This document shows positions 36,040 to 48,500 of a stretch of 64,000 nucleotides of DNA, in pieces (position 1 is the first letter of the stretch; every line of letters begins with the position of its first letter). This DNA comes from Atrichornis clamosus. Taxonomy: Eukaryota > Chordata > Aves > Passeriformes > Menuridae. The position numbers and the translations under genes are program-made. Location: NCBI GenBank assembly GCA_013400975.1, contig WBMZ01005380.1:1-64000 (forward strand). Direction: 5' to 3'. The notes under the pieces were generated by a model that worked only from the letters and a program-made list of their open reading frames with translations, was not told the origin of the DNA and ran no database searches.

Positions 36040-39000
36040 CTGAAAACTGTTAGGTCCACGGAAATATGACTATTTCTATTGCCACTTATCCTATTAATGT
36101 CTCAAATTTGTTGTGATTGATTGTTTCTGGTTTTTGTTGTTTTTTTGGGTTTTTTTAGAATCCTAAATCAACCCCCTTTATAATGTCAGAGAAAAACAAC
36201 TGTACCTTGAAAATTATCTTTTGGCTTATGTAGATGTGCAAAATTTTTTGCAGTAACCTTATAAAGAGTATGGAACTTTAAATTATCTTCCCTGGTTTTC
36301 TCACATGACTTGAGAGTTTGGCTGTACATCGAACCTTAGAAACATAACCCCTGGCAAGCATGTTTGCTACATTAAAGTTCCCCTACCCTTTCCAAACAAC
36401 ATGTGATGTTACTTTTCCTACTACTATCTTTGGCTCTTTAAACTCAGCTGTCGTAGTTTGCTAATTACAGAGCGTTCTAGACCTGTCCATGTCCAATTGA
36501 TCAAAATCAATTCTCACGTAATCATCACAGAAATATGTATTCAAGAGACCAAGCACAACTCAGGCTTCTGAAAGACTTTGCCTTTCCAGGTGGAGTCTGC
36601 AAATGAAAAGTCTTCAAAGCACATACAATTCCAGACAAACTCTTGCTAGTAGGCCTTTCTATTGAGTCACTTCTCTCCTAGCATTTTCCAAGCATATTAA
36701 TTGAGCAGCTTTTAGGACTATGCTGAAATTATAGAAATGTTGTCCTACCTGGATATGCCTGCAATTTCTGCCCTGGATCTGCTCTGTTGCAGTTAACAGG
36801 TCAGTAGCATAAATTTCAAGCAATTTCTGCTAGCTAATAAACCCAACTATGAAACTGCTATTTGCACGGTAACCGTGAATCTGTTTTTCTCCCTGACATT
36901 TCTGTATCTCTGATTTGTTTAGGATAATTGTCTTAAAAAGTCACTGCAATACTGAAATTGAATGTGAAGACCTACATCTTATGTAGGCATAGTGCTATTA
37001 ACCCACAGGCTGCTTGGCTCCAGAAGGTCATATCCTGAGAGAACCTTTGCGGTGAATGATGTACGTTTCCAGTGCAGTAATAATCTGTTTTTGCTGTGAT
37101 ACCAATAAACTCCCTTCCCTCTCCTGCTTCTCTTACCTGATACTATAGGCAACCCCACAGCTCCCTAAACAGGAGAGAGCACTATGGTGAAGAGAAGCTC
37201 TTTCTTTCACAGGTGAGTGCTTGGACAGTATTGCATTGCATCCACACCTCTGGTTTGATTGTGCTGAACAGCCACAGTATCTGCTATGTTGATTTTGGAC
37301 CTAAATGGCTTAGTTTTGCCCATGTTGTTATTACTCCCTCAATAAACCCCTAGCTCAGTGGCTTCCTGGGTACTGCTCTAAGATATATTACCTTCTTTGG
37401 TTCCTTCCTTCCTTATTTTCCATTCTTCTTGTCATCTGCTATGATAATTCATGGGAGGTGTTGCCTTCACGTGCTGATGTGTCGTCTTCACATGCGGATG
37501 TGTCCTCCCTGCTGTGGTACTGGTCCCCCATGTGCCCTCTACAAAGCAGCAGAGGATCGTCCCAACGCCACTGCCCTGATGAGCTCACTCTGCCCCACAC
37601 TTGTCCTACAAGCGCTTGCTTGTGCTCTTGTCAATGTGAATGTGTACTGGCCAGAAGCATTTCTGATGGTGTCAACACAGTCTTCTGCTGCTTCATCGTG
37701 CAGCAGTTTTCACTTCAGAAACTACATTGTGGTAACTGACCCCAAGCTGCTTAAGGGAGGAGGAGAAACTCGCCTGTTTTTCTAAGGCCCTTTACATCGC
37801 AGTTCTGCGTGCTCTATTTTTCTGTTTTTTCGTTGGCCCCAAAAATGCTGAGAGAGCTGTTTCTGTTATTGGAACACTATCTGGCTAAACATCTGGTACA
37901 AAGTGGTGGTTTGGTGCTGTGTTGGGCTAGAAGTTACTTCTGTTCACCCTAGGAGGCAGACTTCATGGACAGGTGTGTGGCATAAGGGTATTAAGGGAAG
38001 TTGTTCCCTTCGAAGAAAGCTGTAACAAGCTTTTGGCCAGTGAGTTGTCACTGTGGATGTGGAGGGGTTTGACGTGGGGGGGTTTCGGTGCTTCTTAGGA
38101 GCATACTGCAAATGTCCCTGATCTAGCAGTATCTAATTTTGAAAAATTGTGTTTCCCCAGGAATGATAGGGCCAAAAAGCAGGCACTGGGAGAAGCACCA
38201 CAATCCATGATGTACCAATTTGAAAGTGTCCATCTCCATTTCTGCGTGGCCCCTGCCTCCCTGTCTCTTGGCCCCAAAAGTTGATACTGACAGACTGTTT
38301 TTCAGTTTGATCTTTGACTGCTTCTCTCTTCCTCTTCTCTGGCACTAGAGCCATGTCCAGGACTGACTTGATGGATCCTGGCTGTAACACTGCCACTGCA
38401 TCGTTGCAGCTGAGCGTGGCAAGATCTGTTCCTTATAGGCTCTGGGATTGGGACACAGAAGCACTGCAATGCCTGTTTGCCTTTGCTTCCAGAGTTGCCC
38501 TTTGAGCACAGTGAAGCAATTGGCTGTGGAAGAAGTGCTGGACAGGACAGCTCAGTGGTGCTGCGCGGGTCTGAGCATAGTTGGGCAGAGGCCTTGGGTG
38601 GAAGCAGTTTTACCTCGCATCCAGACAGGGCTAAGAAATGGCTTTAGGTCACTTAGAAAGCTCTTTTGTTGGCCTTTTTAATCTAAAAGTTGCAAGCAGA
38701 TAATTTTCTATTCAGCAAATTACTTGGCCTTTTAAATGTTAACCCTTTAGCAGAAATTCCTGTTTCTCCATGACTAATGAGCAATTACATATATAGCTAC
38801 TTTAACTCAATCTGATAATCTGAGCAGTTTTTCATTGGTTCTTGAGATTATCTTTAAAATCAGGCACACTAAGCTCTGCTTTATTATGCCACTGCTGCTA
38901 CTGCCTGATCATCAAACCACACAGCCTAAACTATCAAGGGACAGAAGCAGTGTGAAAAGTAACATTTCCTTTGAGCCGGTAAGGCAGTTTAACATATTTC

Positions 39001-39331
39001 TATTCTATGCATGCCAGTACATAATGGTAGAACACATCTACTGAGCTAAAATGTTTAAAAATACTTTTGTTATCTAAATGTGGAATTCTATATTGTTTCT
39101 TGAACTAGGAACCTAGAACAAATCACCAGAAGTGTCTTTGCACTTTTGTTCTGGTAGTTTGCTGAGCACAAAACAACACTGTTGCATTAATTCTGGTGGA
39201 TTGTGCTCGAAAGAAGGACCATCTTGAACAAGGTACTCCTCTCTGGCTGCAAGAGATGAATGTAAAGGAATCCAGCCAAAATCCAACCTCAGTGTTTGTG
39301 ACTTTGCAGGCATAAATATACTTTTTAAATG

Positions 39332-39358
39332 TATGTGTGTATATATATGTGTGTGTAT
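39332..39358. repeat. TA/TG dinucleotide simple repeat
   Basis: Short alternating TGTGTG-TATATA-TGTGTG run; a simple low-complexity repeat with no gene overlap. Confidence 0.8.
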
Positions 39359-40052
39359 GAATATCGCTTTATTGCAGTAGTCATCCTTTGTAGCAGCTTT
39401 TTTTCTGGGATCCAAGTATGTCAAATCTAAAAGTACATGGCTGTTTGTGGGCATCAAATTGTGTGAAAATGTTTCTCCAAGGACGAAGAGACAAAAACAC
39501 TGGTTAGATGGGGTTCTCCTTGATAACCTGTGCAGACAGGAAAATCCAACTACTTTTTCCTTATTCCCCAGCAGTTTGCATGCTGATCATGTGAGCTTAT
39601 TGTGTGCATTTGATGTGCTTCTTTTAGACAGGTGCTTAGAAGCCTAGGTATTCAGAATGTAGATAATGTATCATTAATTTTTCTTAAAGGACCTTTAAAA
39701 ATCTTCTAGGCAGGGATGATAGTTTACAACGGGTACCCTTCCAATTACATCTCCTAGCATAAGTGATTACTCTGGAGAATGCGCACTGGGGTTAATCTTA
39801 ATGGATGAAGGGGCATTCCTGTTGGTACAGACATGCTATTGCCTGTCACTGTTTTACTTTGTAGGTGCCTGTCAGTGTCCTGCCTTTCTGTAGTGCCTAT
39901 TGGTGCTGCCTCTGGAAGAGACGTAGGCAAAGGAAAGGATTATGGCCAAGGGAGAGCAGGTCATTTACAACTAATTGCTAAGATGTAATGGAAACTGAGT
40001 ATTCAAGAGTCCAGGTCTGCTGTGTCTGCTCCCACTGTGCACCAATCATTGT

Positions 40053-40680
40053 ATCACAGAATCTTAGGATGGCTTCAGTTGGAAGGGATCTTTGAACCCC
40101 CTCCCATGGGCAGCAACACCTTCCACTAGACCAGGTTGCTCTAAGCTGCATCCAACCTGGCCTGGAACACTTCCAGGGATGGGGCAGGGATGTCTTGTCT
40201 GGGCAATCTATGCCAGTGTCTCATTGCCCTCACAGGGAAAAATTTCTGCCCAATACCCCATCTAACCCTGCTCTCTGGCAGTGGGAAGCCATTCCCCCTT
40301 GCCTCATCACTACTTGCCCATGTCCAAAGTCCCTCTCCAGCTTTCTTATAGGTCTTTTAGGTACTGGAAGGGGCTCTAAGGTCTCTTCAGAGCCTTCTCT
40401 TCTCCAAGATGAACAACCCCAACTCTCTCATCCTGTCTCCATAGCAGAGGGGCTCTAGCTCTCTGATCATCTTTGTGTCCTCCTCCGGACTTGCTCTAGC
40501 AGTTTCATGTCCTTCTTGTGTTGAAGACTGAAGAGCTGGAAGTAGGGGTCTCACAAGAGCAGAGTAGCAGATAAAATCCCCTCCCTTAACATGCTGGTCA
40601 CGCTGCTTTTGGTGCAACCCAGGATACAGTAGGCTTCAACATGCATTGCTAGATGATGTTCAATGTCTTGTCAACATCAG
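40053..40680 (-). mobile_element. CR1 LINE 3' portion, antisense, about 630 bp
   Basis: This is the longest CR1 copy in the window. On the + strand it runs from TATCACAGAATCTTAGGATG through CACTAGACCAGGTTGCTCTA, CTTCCAGGGATGGGGCAGGG and GGTACTGGAAGGGGCTCTAA. Further along are CTTCTCTTCTCCAAGATGAA, CTCTCTGATCATCTTTGTGT and CCTTCTTGTGTTGAAG, then CAACCCAGGATACAGTAGGC. This is the inverted order of the CR1 3' untranslated region and ORF2 end. It carries indels and is inactive. Confidence 0.93.
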
Positions 40681-42839
40681 TATCTTGCTGTGGGAGTGAG
40701 AATGAGCAAAACACATTTTGAAAAAGTCTGGAGCCACTGCCAAATCAGAGCCTGAAGCTTCTGACTTCCTCTAAGACTTAAGGTGAGCATAGAAGACCAT
40801 GTGAATGAGCTGCAACAAGAAAAAATTACACCAATTCAACAATATACTCGATATAAAAGTTGATGTCAGAAGTGGAATAAAACCTAGGAGTCCTGGCAGT
40901 CTGCTGTGGGCTGGCATGCAATATCACATGTATCAAAGGATAACCAAGCATGTTGAAGAAATGTATGCATGCACCTTCATGTGAAATCCTTGCTCATGCT
41001 CTTAGATACTTCATGTTTTATCAGGCCTTTGTAAAGCTGATGTTGTCTTAGTTGTAGTCATCCAAAAGTCAGAGATGCAAAGGTCCTTTTTTGTGTTCAT
41101 CCCTTTGAGCCTATTACATTTATCTATACAATTCTTCTATCTCTCTTTCTCTATCTCATCAAGCATAAGCTTCTTGTCCCCACTTTCAAAGTCACTGACA
41201 GCCTCTGCTTGTCCTTTTGTCAACTCTCACTTCCCCATCAAGAAGTCAACTTTGTGATTTCAGATTCCACCTCCCACTAGATCATTAAAACAACTTCTCC
41301 TAATTATCCTCCATGCTACTGCTTACACATTGAAGGCCCTGCTTATAATTCTCTTGGGCTACATCAACCTAATTCTTCAAATCTGTCTGTGAAGCTCTGC
41401 TTTACTGAGTTTCTAAAGCCTAGATGATATCTAGGCTACCCACATGCTGAGACTGTGTTGTCACCTTCTTACACTACTTCCCCTCTCAGTGGTATCTATC
41501 AAATAATTTATTTTACCTTATACATTCTTATAAGAAAAGGCTATCTTTTTATTGTGTGTTCAACTGGATCCCAAATCTGGGAGTGAATCCTCAAAAATGA
41601 ATTTCTGGTAATAGATTTAGCAATAACAGTCAATCATCTGTCTTTCTGTTGATAAGCAGTTGACAGCATTTGGAAAATTCATGTTGTACAAATCGTGGTT
41701 AAATGACTTACTTTTGGGAAATAGAGGCAGCTGGTGGAACCACAGGAGAGGAGGCGAAAGGCATGGCTGCAAGTCTTCATTTCCTTGAGCAGGTAACAGG
41801 CAGGACTCTGCCCTGGAAACTTATGGAAAGGATGGAAACATCATTACAACCAGCTTGAGACCACCTTGGAACTCAAGGTCACTAACAGATCCTGGTGCTG
41901 ATCAACTGCTGGTGTATCATTTCAGGGCATCATCTCAGACATTTCGTCTCTTTCCTGCAGAGTGAAGGTGGTTCTCTCTTCTTGACACTAGTTTTCATAG
42001 AGCTTTTCTGCCTTCACTCGCAGCTCTGCAGTGTTGCAGAAACTGGGCAGTAGAACACAAAAAAGTAGCAAGCAGCCTGGCTAAGAAGTTGATTTGTCTT
42101 CAGTGCTAGCAGCTGCTGTAATAATACCACACTGCTGCGACTGGGCTTCTATCTGAGATAATAAGATTTTAAAATTCTTTTTTAAAACACCTAACCAAGA
42201 TTTATAGACTACAAGTCTTGCATATGTTTAGGCAAGAGGTTTCAGCAATAAAGGTAGTTCCCCTTTGTACAAGTTCTGCACATTATTTCTAATTGTATCT
42301 TCAGTATCCAACTACTGGATTCTTTCCATCTTTCCCTAGTAGATTTGGGAAAAAAAATGAGAAAAAAGAAAATACTTTTCTTCTACCTGAGATCTTTTTC
42401 ACATATAAGATACTTATGGCCTGTTTGAAATGACTACTTAGTCTTTCCTTTGGTTAAGTAAAAGATACTTATTTGGTCTTTAATTGCTGATTTCTCAGTA
42501 CAGTTATCCAGGATTAGATCATTCTTATACCTCTTTTCAGAATCATTTTCATATTGACAGCAACTTTTTGTTTAAAGTGTGGATTCAAACAGAAGAAACT
42601 AATTAATGGTGTTACAAATTCTGCATGTAGATGCAATAACTTTTAATTGATGTGTATCCACAGTCTGTATGTTAGCTTGACGCTAAGAGGTTTTTTGCAT
42701 TTTGCTTTTGCCTTTTTGCCTAGTCCAGCCTAGAATTCTTGAGCTGTTTCAGATTAATAATACCCGATATCCTAGACAAAATAGAGCCACCTATCTCTAC
42801 CGCTTTCCGGGGCTGAGAACATGCTATCACAGAGTGATG

Positions 42840-43210
42840 ACTGAAAGACGAATATTTAATACTGTGTCTTAATTGGAGAATCTTTGTAAACTATGTTTTT
42901 TTGTTAGAACAGCATATATATAGAGCTATGGAATAGAGAGAGGGATCTTTTGAGCTTATGATCTTTTGATCTTTTTCTTTTGCCACCTTTTCCTTTTGCA
43001 TCTTTTCCTTACCCACACCCTACCAAAACCTACCCAAACCTTTTGTATACTGGGCCTTTGTTCCAGGCTGGGGGAGGAACTCCCCTTCCCCCATTTGTAT
43101 TTCAGAAAAGCTTCCGAAATAAAGTTTTTGCTTTTTCCCTACCTTTATAAAATCTGCCTCCAGCTTCTGTTTTGTCACTCAAAAAGGGGGAGGCGGAAAA
43201 AGGCAACAGA
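42840..43210 (+). mobile_element. Possible solo LTR of an endogenous retrovirus
   Basis: The block has the part order of a retroviral LTR: a TATA-like TATATATAG at 42915-42923, a pyrimidine-rich stretch, and AATAAA at 43118-43123. A GC-richer segment follows, ending near GGCAACA, and then TTTTTGGCAACAAGCTCC, which loosely resembles the start of a primer-binding region. I found no flanking target duplication and no gag, pol or env frame. This could be chance composition. Confidence 0.3.
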
Positions 43211-44304
43211 TCTTTTTGGCAACAAGCTCCTCTAATTGCATTAATGTACTGCAGAATCTTGTTCAGCTGGTTATGTGCTATTTCCTGAAACCATTTTGTG
43301 ATAAGCCTTTCAAAATTCAGTGTTCCATGACCTACTTATGACTAACATTTATGGCTTCTAACACAAAAATTTGCATTTGAACATGCTGTATTTGTTTCCA
43401 GGTGAGCTAAAAAGCCAGAAATGTCTGACACATTTCAAATATTGCAGAACAGAACAAAGAACTTCTTGCGTGGGAGTGGGGAGAGTTTATCAAATTAGTA
43501 GCAATTACCTGGAAACATTCTGTCCTCGTTTACTTATCTTGACCTAAGTTTGTTTATTTGTTTGTGTGCCTCAACAAGTTCTTGTAAGCACATGTTAAAT
43601 TCTACTTAATGCAGCTCTCTCTATTTCGTATTTAGTCAGTATTACTGTATTTATCACAGGGATCATTTGAAACTGTGATTAGAATGATAAGCAGGAGAGG
43701 CTTCATGCCTCCCAGCCTCCCTCAGCTAAAATCAGCTAATGGTGACACTTCCTCTCGACAACCCCCACTCTGAAGAAGGTCTGCAGCAAAACAGGATATT
43801 TATGAAAAACCCATAAATGAAGAGGTGGTGAAGAGAAAGCCAGAAATATTCCTTTTCTCTTGATCAGTTTCTGAAACGTTATTATTTTACAATTTAATTC
43901 AGACAAGGGATACCATAAGCAGGCATAATCACATGCAAAAAGTTATACATGGATGCTCCTGTCTAGCTTTGTGAAATTCGTGACTGGAAGGATATTCTTG
44001 GTCACAGAGTCCAGATCCTGCTACTGTATCCATCAGATCACTTAATCTCTTCAGTAAAACAATCCTAATGATTAACATATCCCAATCTTTGCTAAACATA
44101 GGCTTTTTCTTGCTCTCTTCTGTTCAAGACTACTTCAGACCCTGTGTTGGTTAGAAATCACAATCTTATTCTATAGCCAGGCTATATCCATTTGGTCTTG
44201 TGCTAATGCTGTACTTCCTGTTTCTTCTATCCTGACACTCTTTCCTTTTTCCCCAGCTTCTTTTGAAAGAGCGATCATAATCTCTGCCAAATTTTGGTTG
44301 GTGG

Positions 44305-44333
44305 TTTTTTTTTTTCTTTTTTCTTTTTTTTTT
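44305..44333. repeat. T-rich low-complexity tract
   Basis: Nearly pure T with a few C. No gene overlaps. Confidence 0.85.
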
Positions 44334-45410
44334 CGTAGTAACTAACTCAAGATCTTCTGAGACAGAACATTCCCCCCGCTCTCTTGTTGCCCCAGCTGTG
44401 GAACTCAGTTCAGTGTCCGTGCTAGGCAAGTAGTACAAACATTGTTCCTTCAATATTTTTTTAATTTTTCAAGAAACTGTTTTATGTTTATACTGATTAG
44501 TGGTCTCTGTCTACAGACTCACTTCATGTTTCTGGGTTTCAGACTCCTTGCAGCAGCATGTTCCTTGCACCGGTGGTGGTCCGGTCCATATTCCATATGC
44601 TGATCAGGTCCATATTCTTCATACTAAACATTGCCATAAAATGATCAAATCGAAACTTTTAGTGAAAAAGTATAATTTAAAATTAAAACTTCATTAGGAG
44701 AGAATCCACAGAATGGAATTTTTGATTGAAAAGAAAGAGAGTTAGTCCAGCATAACCTTGTAGAGTGTTCCATATTGCAGAAGATACACTTCAAACATCC
44801 TTGCATAGCCCTTCAGTGAATTGGGGTAATGACTAAGCCCTAAGTATTCTATATACCCCAGTGAGCGCTTTGACCAGGTGCATATCAGTTATTCTCTGTT
44901 TCTGTCTGTTTTCTGAACATGTAGAAATTACATTGCTCCAGGAGGCCCCTGAACTGCAAACGTCTGGAGGATGAGAATGCTCGGAGAAGAATATGTATTC
45001 TCTATAGCTACAATTTTCTCTAAGCATCTGGTTTTGACTACGGTCAGAAACAGGATTTGGGGAAACATGAACATTTGTTCCAACCCACTGTGGCTCTCTG
45101 CTGCTCTTAAATTGTCATAAACCAGATGACAAAAATGCAGGAAGAAAGAAAGATAGAACACTCACACCTTCTCCCACCCTTGATCAAACTGCAGGAATTG
45201 TAGATTTCAGGCAGCTGGTGCTTTAGTGCAAAGTACTATTTACTGCCATGAGAAGAACGGTTCCTATAGAAAAAATTATATAGCTGAGTTGGTGCCCTCT
45301 CTGACAGAGTCAGGATCAGCTTTTGTCAGGCTGGCAGAAGCATGCAGCTAAAGCTTCAAACTACTGGTAGAAATACCAACAAAACTGCTTCTAACAATTG
45401 TTCTGTTTTA

Positions 45411-45502
45411 GATACTATCTGGAATGGGAGGAGTTGTGTGGCAGCTGGGCCTCCAGCTGTGCATTGCTGCTGTGATGCTCTTTGGTGGAGGAAGAGGGAG
45501 AG
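45411..45502 (+). CDS. IL9R: IL9R signal-peptide exon with start codon at 45424
   Basis: A CTGTTTTAG acceptor-like sequence precedes the exon, and AGAG|GTAAGA closes it (phase 1). The ATG at 45424 begins MGGVVWQLGLQLCIAAVMLF, a clear signal peptide, followed by a Gly/Arg-rich stretch that includes the likely cleavage area. The acceptor suggests an upstream noncoding exon. Whether 45411 is the true 5' border is uncertain. Confidence 0.78.
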
Positions 45503-48500
45503 GTAAGAGAAGATCTGGAATAGGTCCACTATAGGAAGACAGGCACATGCCTGTGCTCATTCACAGACCCTTAAGTATGCAACCCAAGATCTTGTGACTG
45601 CCCTTTCGCAGGTCCCAGAAACCAGTACAGCTGGGGACTGAGCACATACTGGACAAGCTGGGCAGCAGAAAGAGTGTAGCCACTACCCAAGGTCCCTGCT
45701 CTAAAATCTTACACTCATCTCATGCAGTGAAGTGTGCTACAAGTATGCTACATGATGAGGAAGCTTAGATGCAGTGTCAGTAAAGGAAGTACTAGCAAGT
45801 AATGCATTTATTTGATGTACTGAGCAAAGCCTCATCCAGTGATACACGAATCCAATTCTGTTCTCCTTCCTCTGCAGAGCTCTCTGGCAGTCTGAGCTGC
45901 CTGAATAACTACGTGACTACCGTGAGCTGCACATGGGCAACGGAGAAGCCCGTGGGTGATGGACCTTTCCACCTGCATTTCACCAAGTAAGTGCTGTACA
46001 CCAAGAACTGTCTGTGGCGGCCCTGGCATGGGCAGGACAGTACGGGGAAGCAGGGATGGAACACAGCTGTGGGCTTTGCTCCCTTCACAGCAGGAGAACT
46101 GTGGCACAGCTGGCTCTGCCACCCCATCACCCCAGCCCTGGGCTGCTGTGACAGCCGACAGCTGGTCTGTGGGCCTCGCAGAGGTCGATTTAGATTCAGT
46201 TAGTCTCTATTCGTGAAAAAGAGCCCTGAGAAAAGAGACTTAATCAGTTTTCACCCGTGAGAATGTAGTGTCAATAGAACTAAGAAATTTAAACAATGGA
46301 AAGAAGAATACAGCAACATTCTGCACCTGTTGTTTTGCTGGAATGCTTGAGTGTTTATGCCATAGTTAACCAAGAGTGGTAATGTTGTAGTTATGTAGTG
46401 GCCAGTGAGTGTACTGTAGTAGTTTAATGGCCAATGGACTTGTAGCATGAATGATAAGATATAGAAGTGTATAAAAGAGACCGCTTTGTTGAAGAAAAGG
46501 CTTTTTTTGCCCTGGTCCATTGCACTGTCCCTTTGTCATGTCGTGCCTGCCCCAACAGCGACAGGCTGCCTCAGAAGCTGCTCCCTTTTGTGGGCCCGCA
46601 GCCTCAGGGGCTGCAGCAAAGGTCCAATGTGCACGGCTGCATGATCTCGTGCCAGCTCTGGGCTCTCTATCCAGTGAACTCTTCTGGCAGGCACCTCAGT
46701 GCAGAGAGCCTTCCCTTCCGGGCTTCTGGTTCCTGTGATCTGGGAATTTCCAGAGGCCATCCTACCTACAGCTGTCTAATCAACTTCTAATAATTTCTTT
46801 TCTTCTTGCCTAGAAGTTAAACACCTCACAGCTTAATCTATATTAGTAAATATATAAATATAAGTTCAGTGTATAAGCTTTAATAACAGATTTAGAATAT
46901 TATCTGAATAGTTTTTCCTCTAATGGAAGAAATTGGGTAAATAGTTTGCTAGCTGAGAGGATAATTTGAGATGAATGTGTTTAGATTATGTAATAACCTT
47001 GTCCTGACCACCAGTAAATGTTACATGAGGGTAAGCCACACAGACATTAGATGCTGTGTATTCTGGTAGGGTTAAGCAAAAACAGCCTAACTCTTAATAA
47101 CACTGGATTTTAAATCTATGAAAAGCTTATAAACTGTGATATCCCAGTTTCCTGTGGGATCACATGCAATGTGAAAAAATTGCTAATAAATGGTTAAACC
47201 ACAAAATGACAAACCAACTTCCAACATGTTTTGCTCTCCGTACTGGTTTGTTTGTAGTGAAAGAGGACTTAATGTACAGCTTGTTACCTCTGTGCTATGC
47301 ACTTGTAACTAACTGTCCACCCACTCCTTCCCCCCAACCCACTTGCTTTCCTGGCAGTGAAAACAGCCCTCTCACTTTCAGAGGGAGCAGGGGGCAGGTA
47401 CTGGGCTCTGTGTGCAGCTCCTGGGAGGTCTGGCGCTCTCAGCAGTAAGGTTATGAAGGTGTCTCCTTTCTCCCTATTCAGCCCTGCCATCCAGCCAGCT
47501 TTTGGATTGCTGGATTGCTTGCTGTCTGCACTAAAGAGGTTCATGCTCTTCCACAGTGTGGTGCTGTGCTAAGCTGCTACACATCCTGAGACAGAAAAGC
47601 ACTTAATTGTATGACTTAAAAGAAACTTTCAGCTATTTATTCTTCTAGCCTCTGGTCAAAGGGCCACAACGCCAGCTGCAAACTGACTGCCACAAAGAGC
47701 ATGCAGAATCAGTACCACTGCACAATTCATTTAGCCAGCCAGATCTTGGAAACAGATGGTTATAGACTCTCTCTCCAAGGAAACTTCTTTGGACGTAATC
47801 ACACATACAAGACCTTTCCAGAGTACAATCCCCGCAAGCACAGTAAGTATGAACCAGGGCAGCTGTGAACTGAGGCTCTGCCCAGCAGCTTTGGGGTAGG
47901 TCTGATATGCTGTCTAACAAAGGGTGTCTCAAAGATAGCAAGTGAAAACAGTGAAAACAAGCAAGGCTGCCCATTCTCAGAGTCTGCACTGTGTGGACTG
48001 CATCAGTAAGGATGGAGTCACCAATCTCTTCATCCTGACTTTTCCTGGACTTCAGAGAGGGGTGGCTCTGGAGTACCATTCAAGAATACTTGCCATCTGC
48101 ATCATGTTTTCTTGTGCCCTGGGTAATTTGCAATTGGATTGCTTCAATTATTTGTTTGCTTTGTTGTTTTATTTTTCCCTAAGAAATTGTGTAATGAGGA
48201 ATAAAAGTAATGGATTAATTTTAATGTCCCATGGCCTGGTACTTCAGAGAAATGCTCTAGTACTCAAATCTCAGAACCTGTCCATATTAGTGATATGTTG
48301 GAAGGGAAGAATGTGATATCCAGAGTGGATCTTTGCTTGCAAGATTATCCCTAGGGACTATTGGAATTATCATTAATTTATATCAGATCTATAGCTGTTA
48401 TGATCTATGCTGTAAGCTAACTTGGTCTATTGGTGGTTTTAGTATCACTCTTCAGAACCAGCCTTATCTTCCGTGACGTCAGTCAGCCTAGTATCATGCA

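Larger units (their letters stand above)
36060..45380. other. IL21R-IL9R intergenic region
   Basis: About 9.3 kb without a supportable protein gene. It contains a CR1 fragment on the - strand (40053-40680), a TA/TG simple repeat near 39332-39358, a pyrimidine run near 44305-44333, and one weak LTR-like block (about 42840-43210). In human, GTF3C1 follows IL21R in the opposite orientation; nothing resembling it is seen here. Confidence 0.6.
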
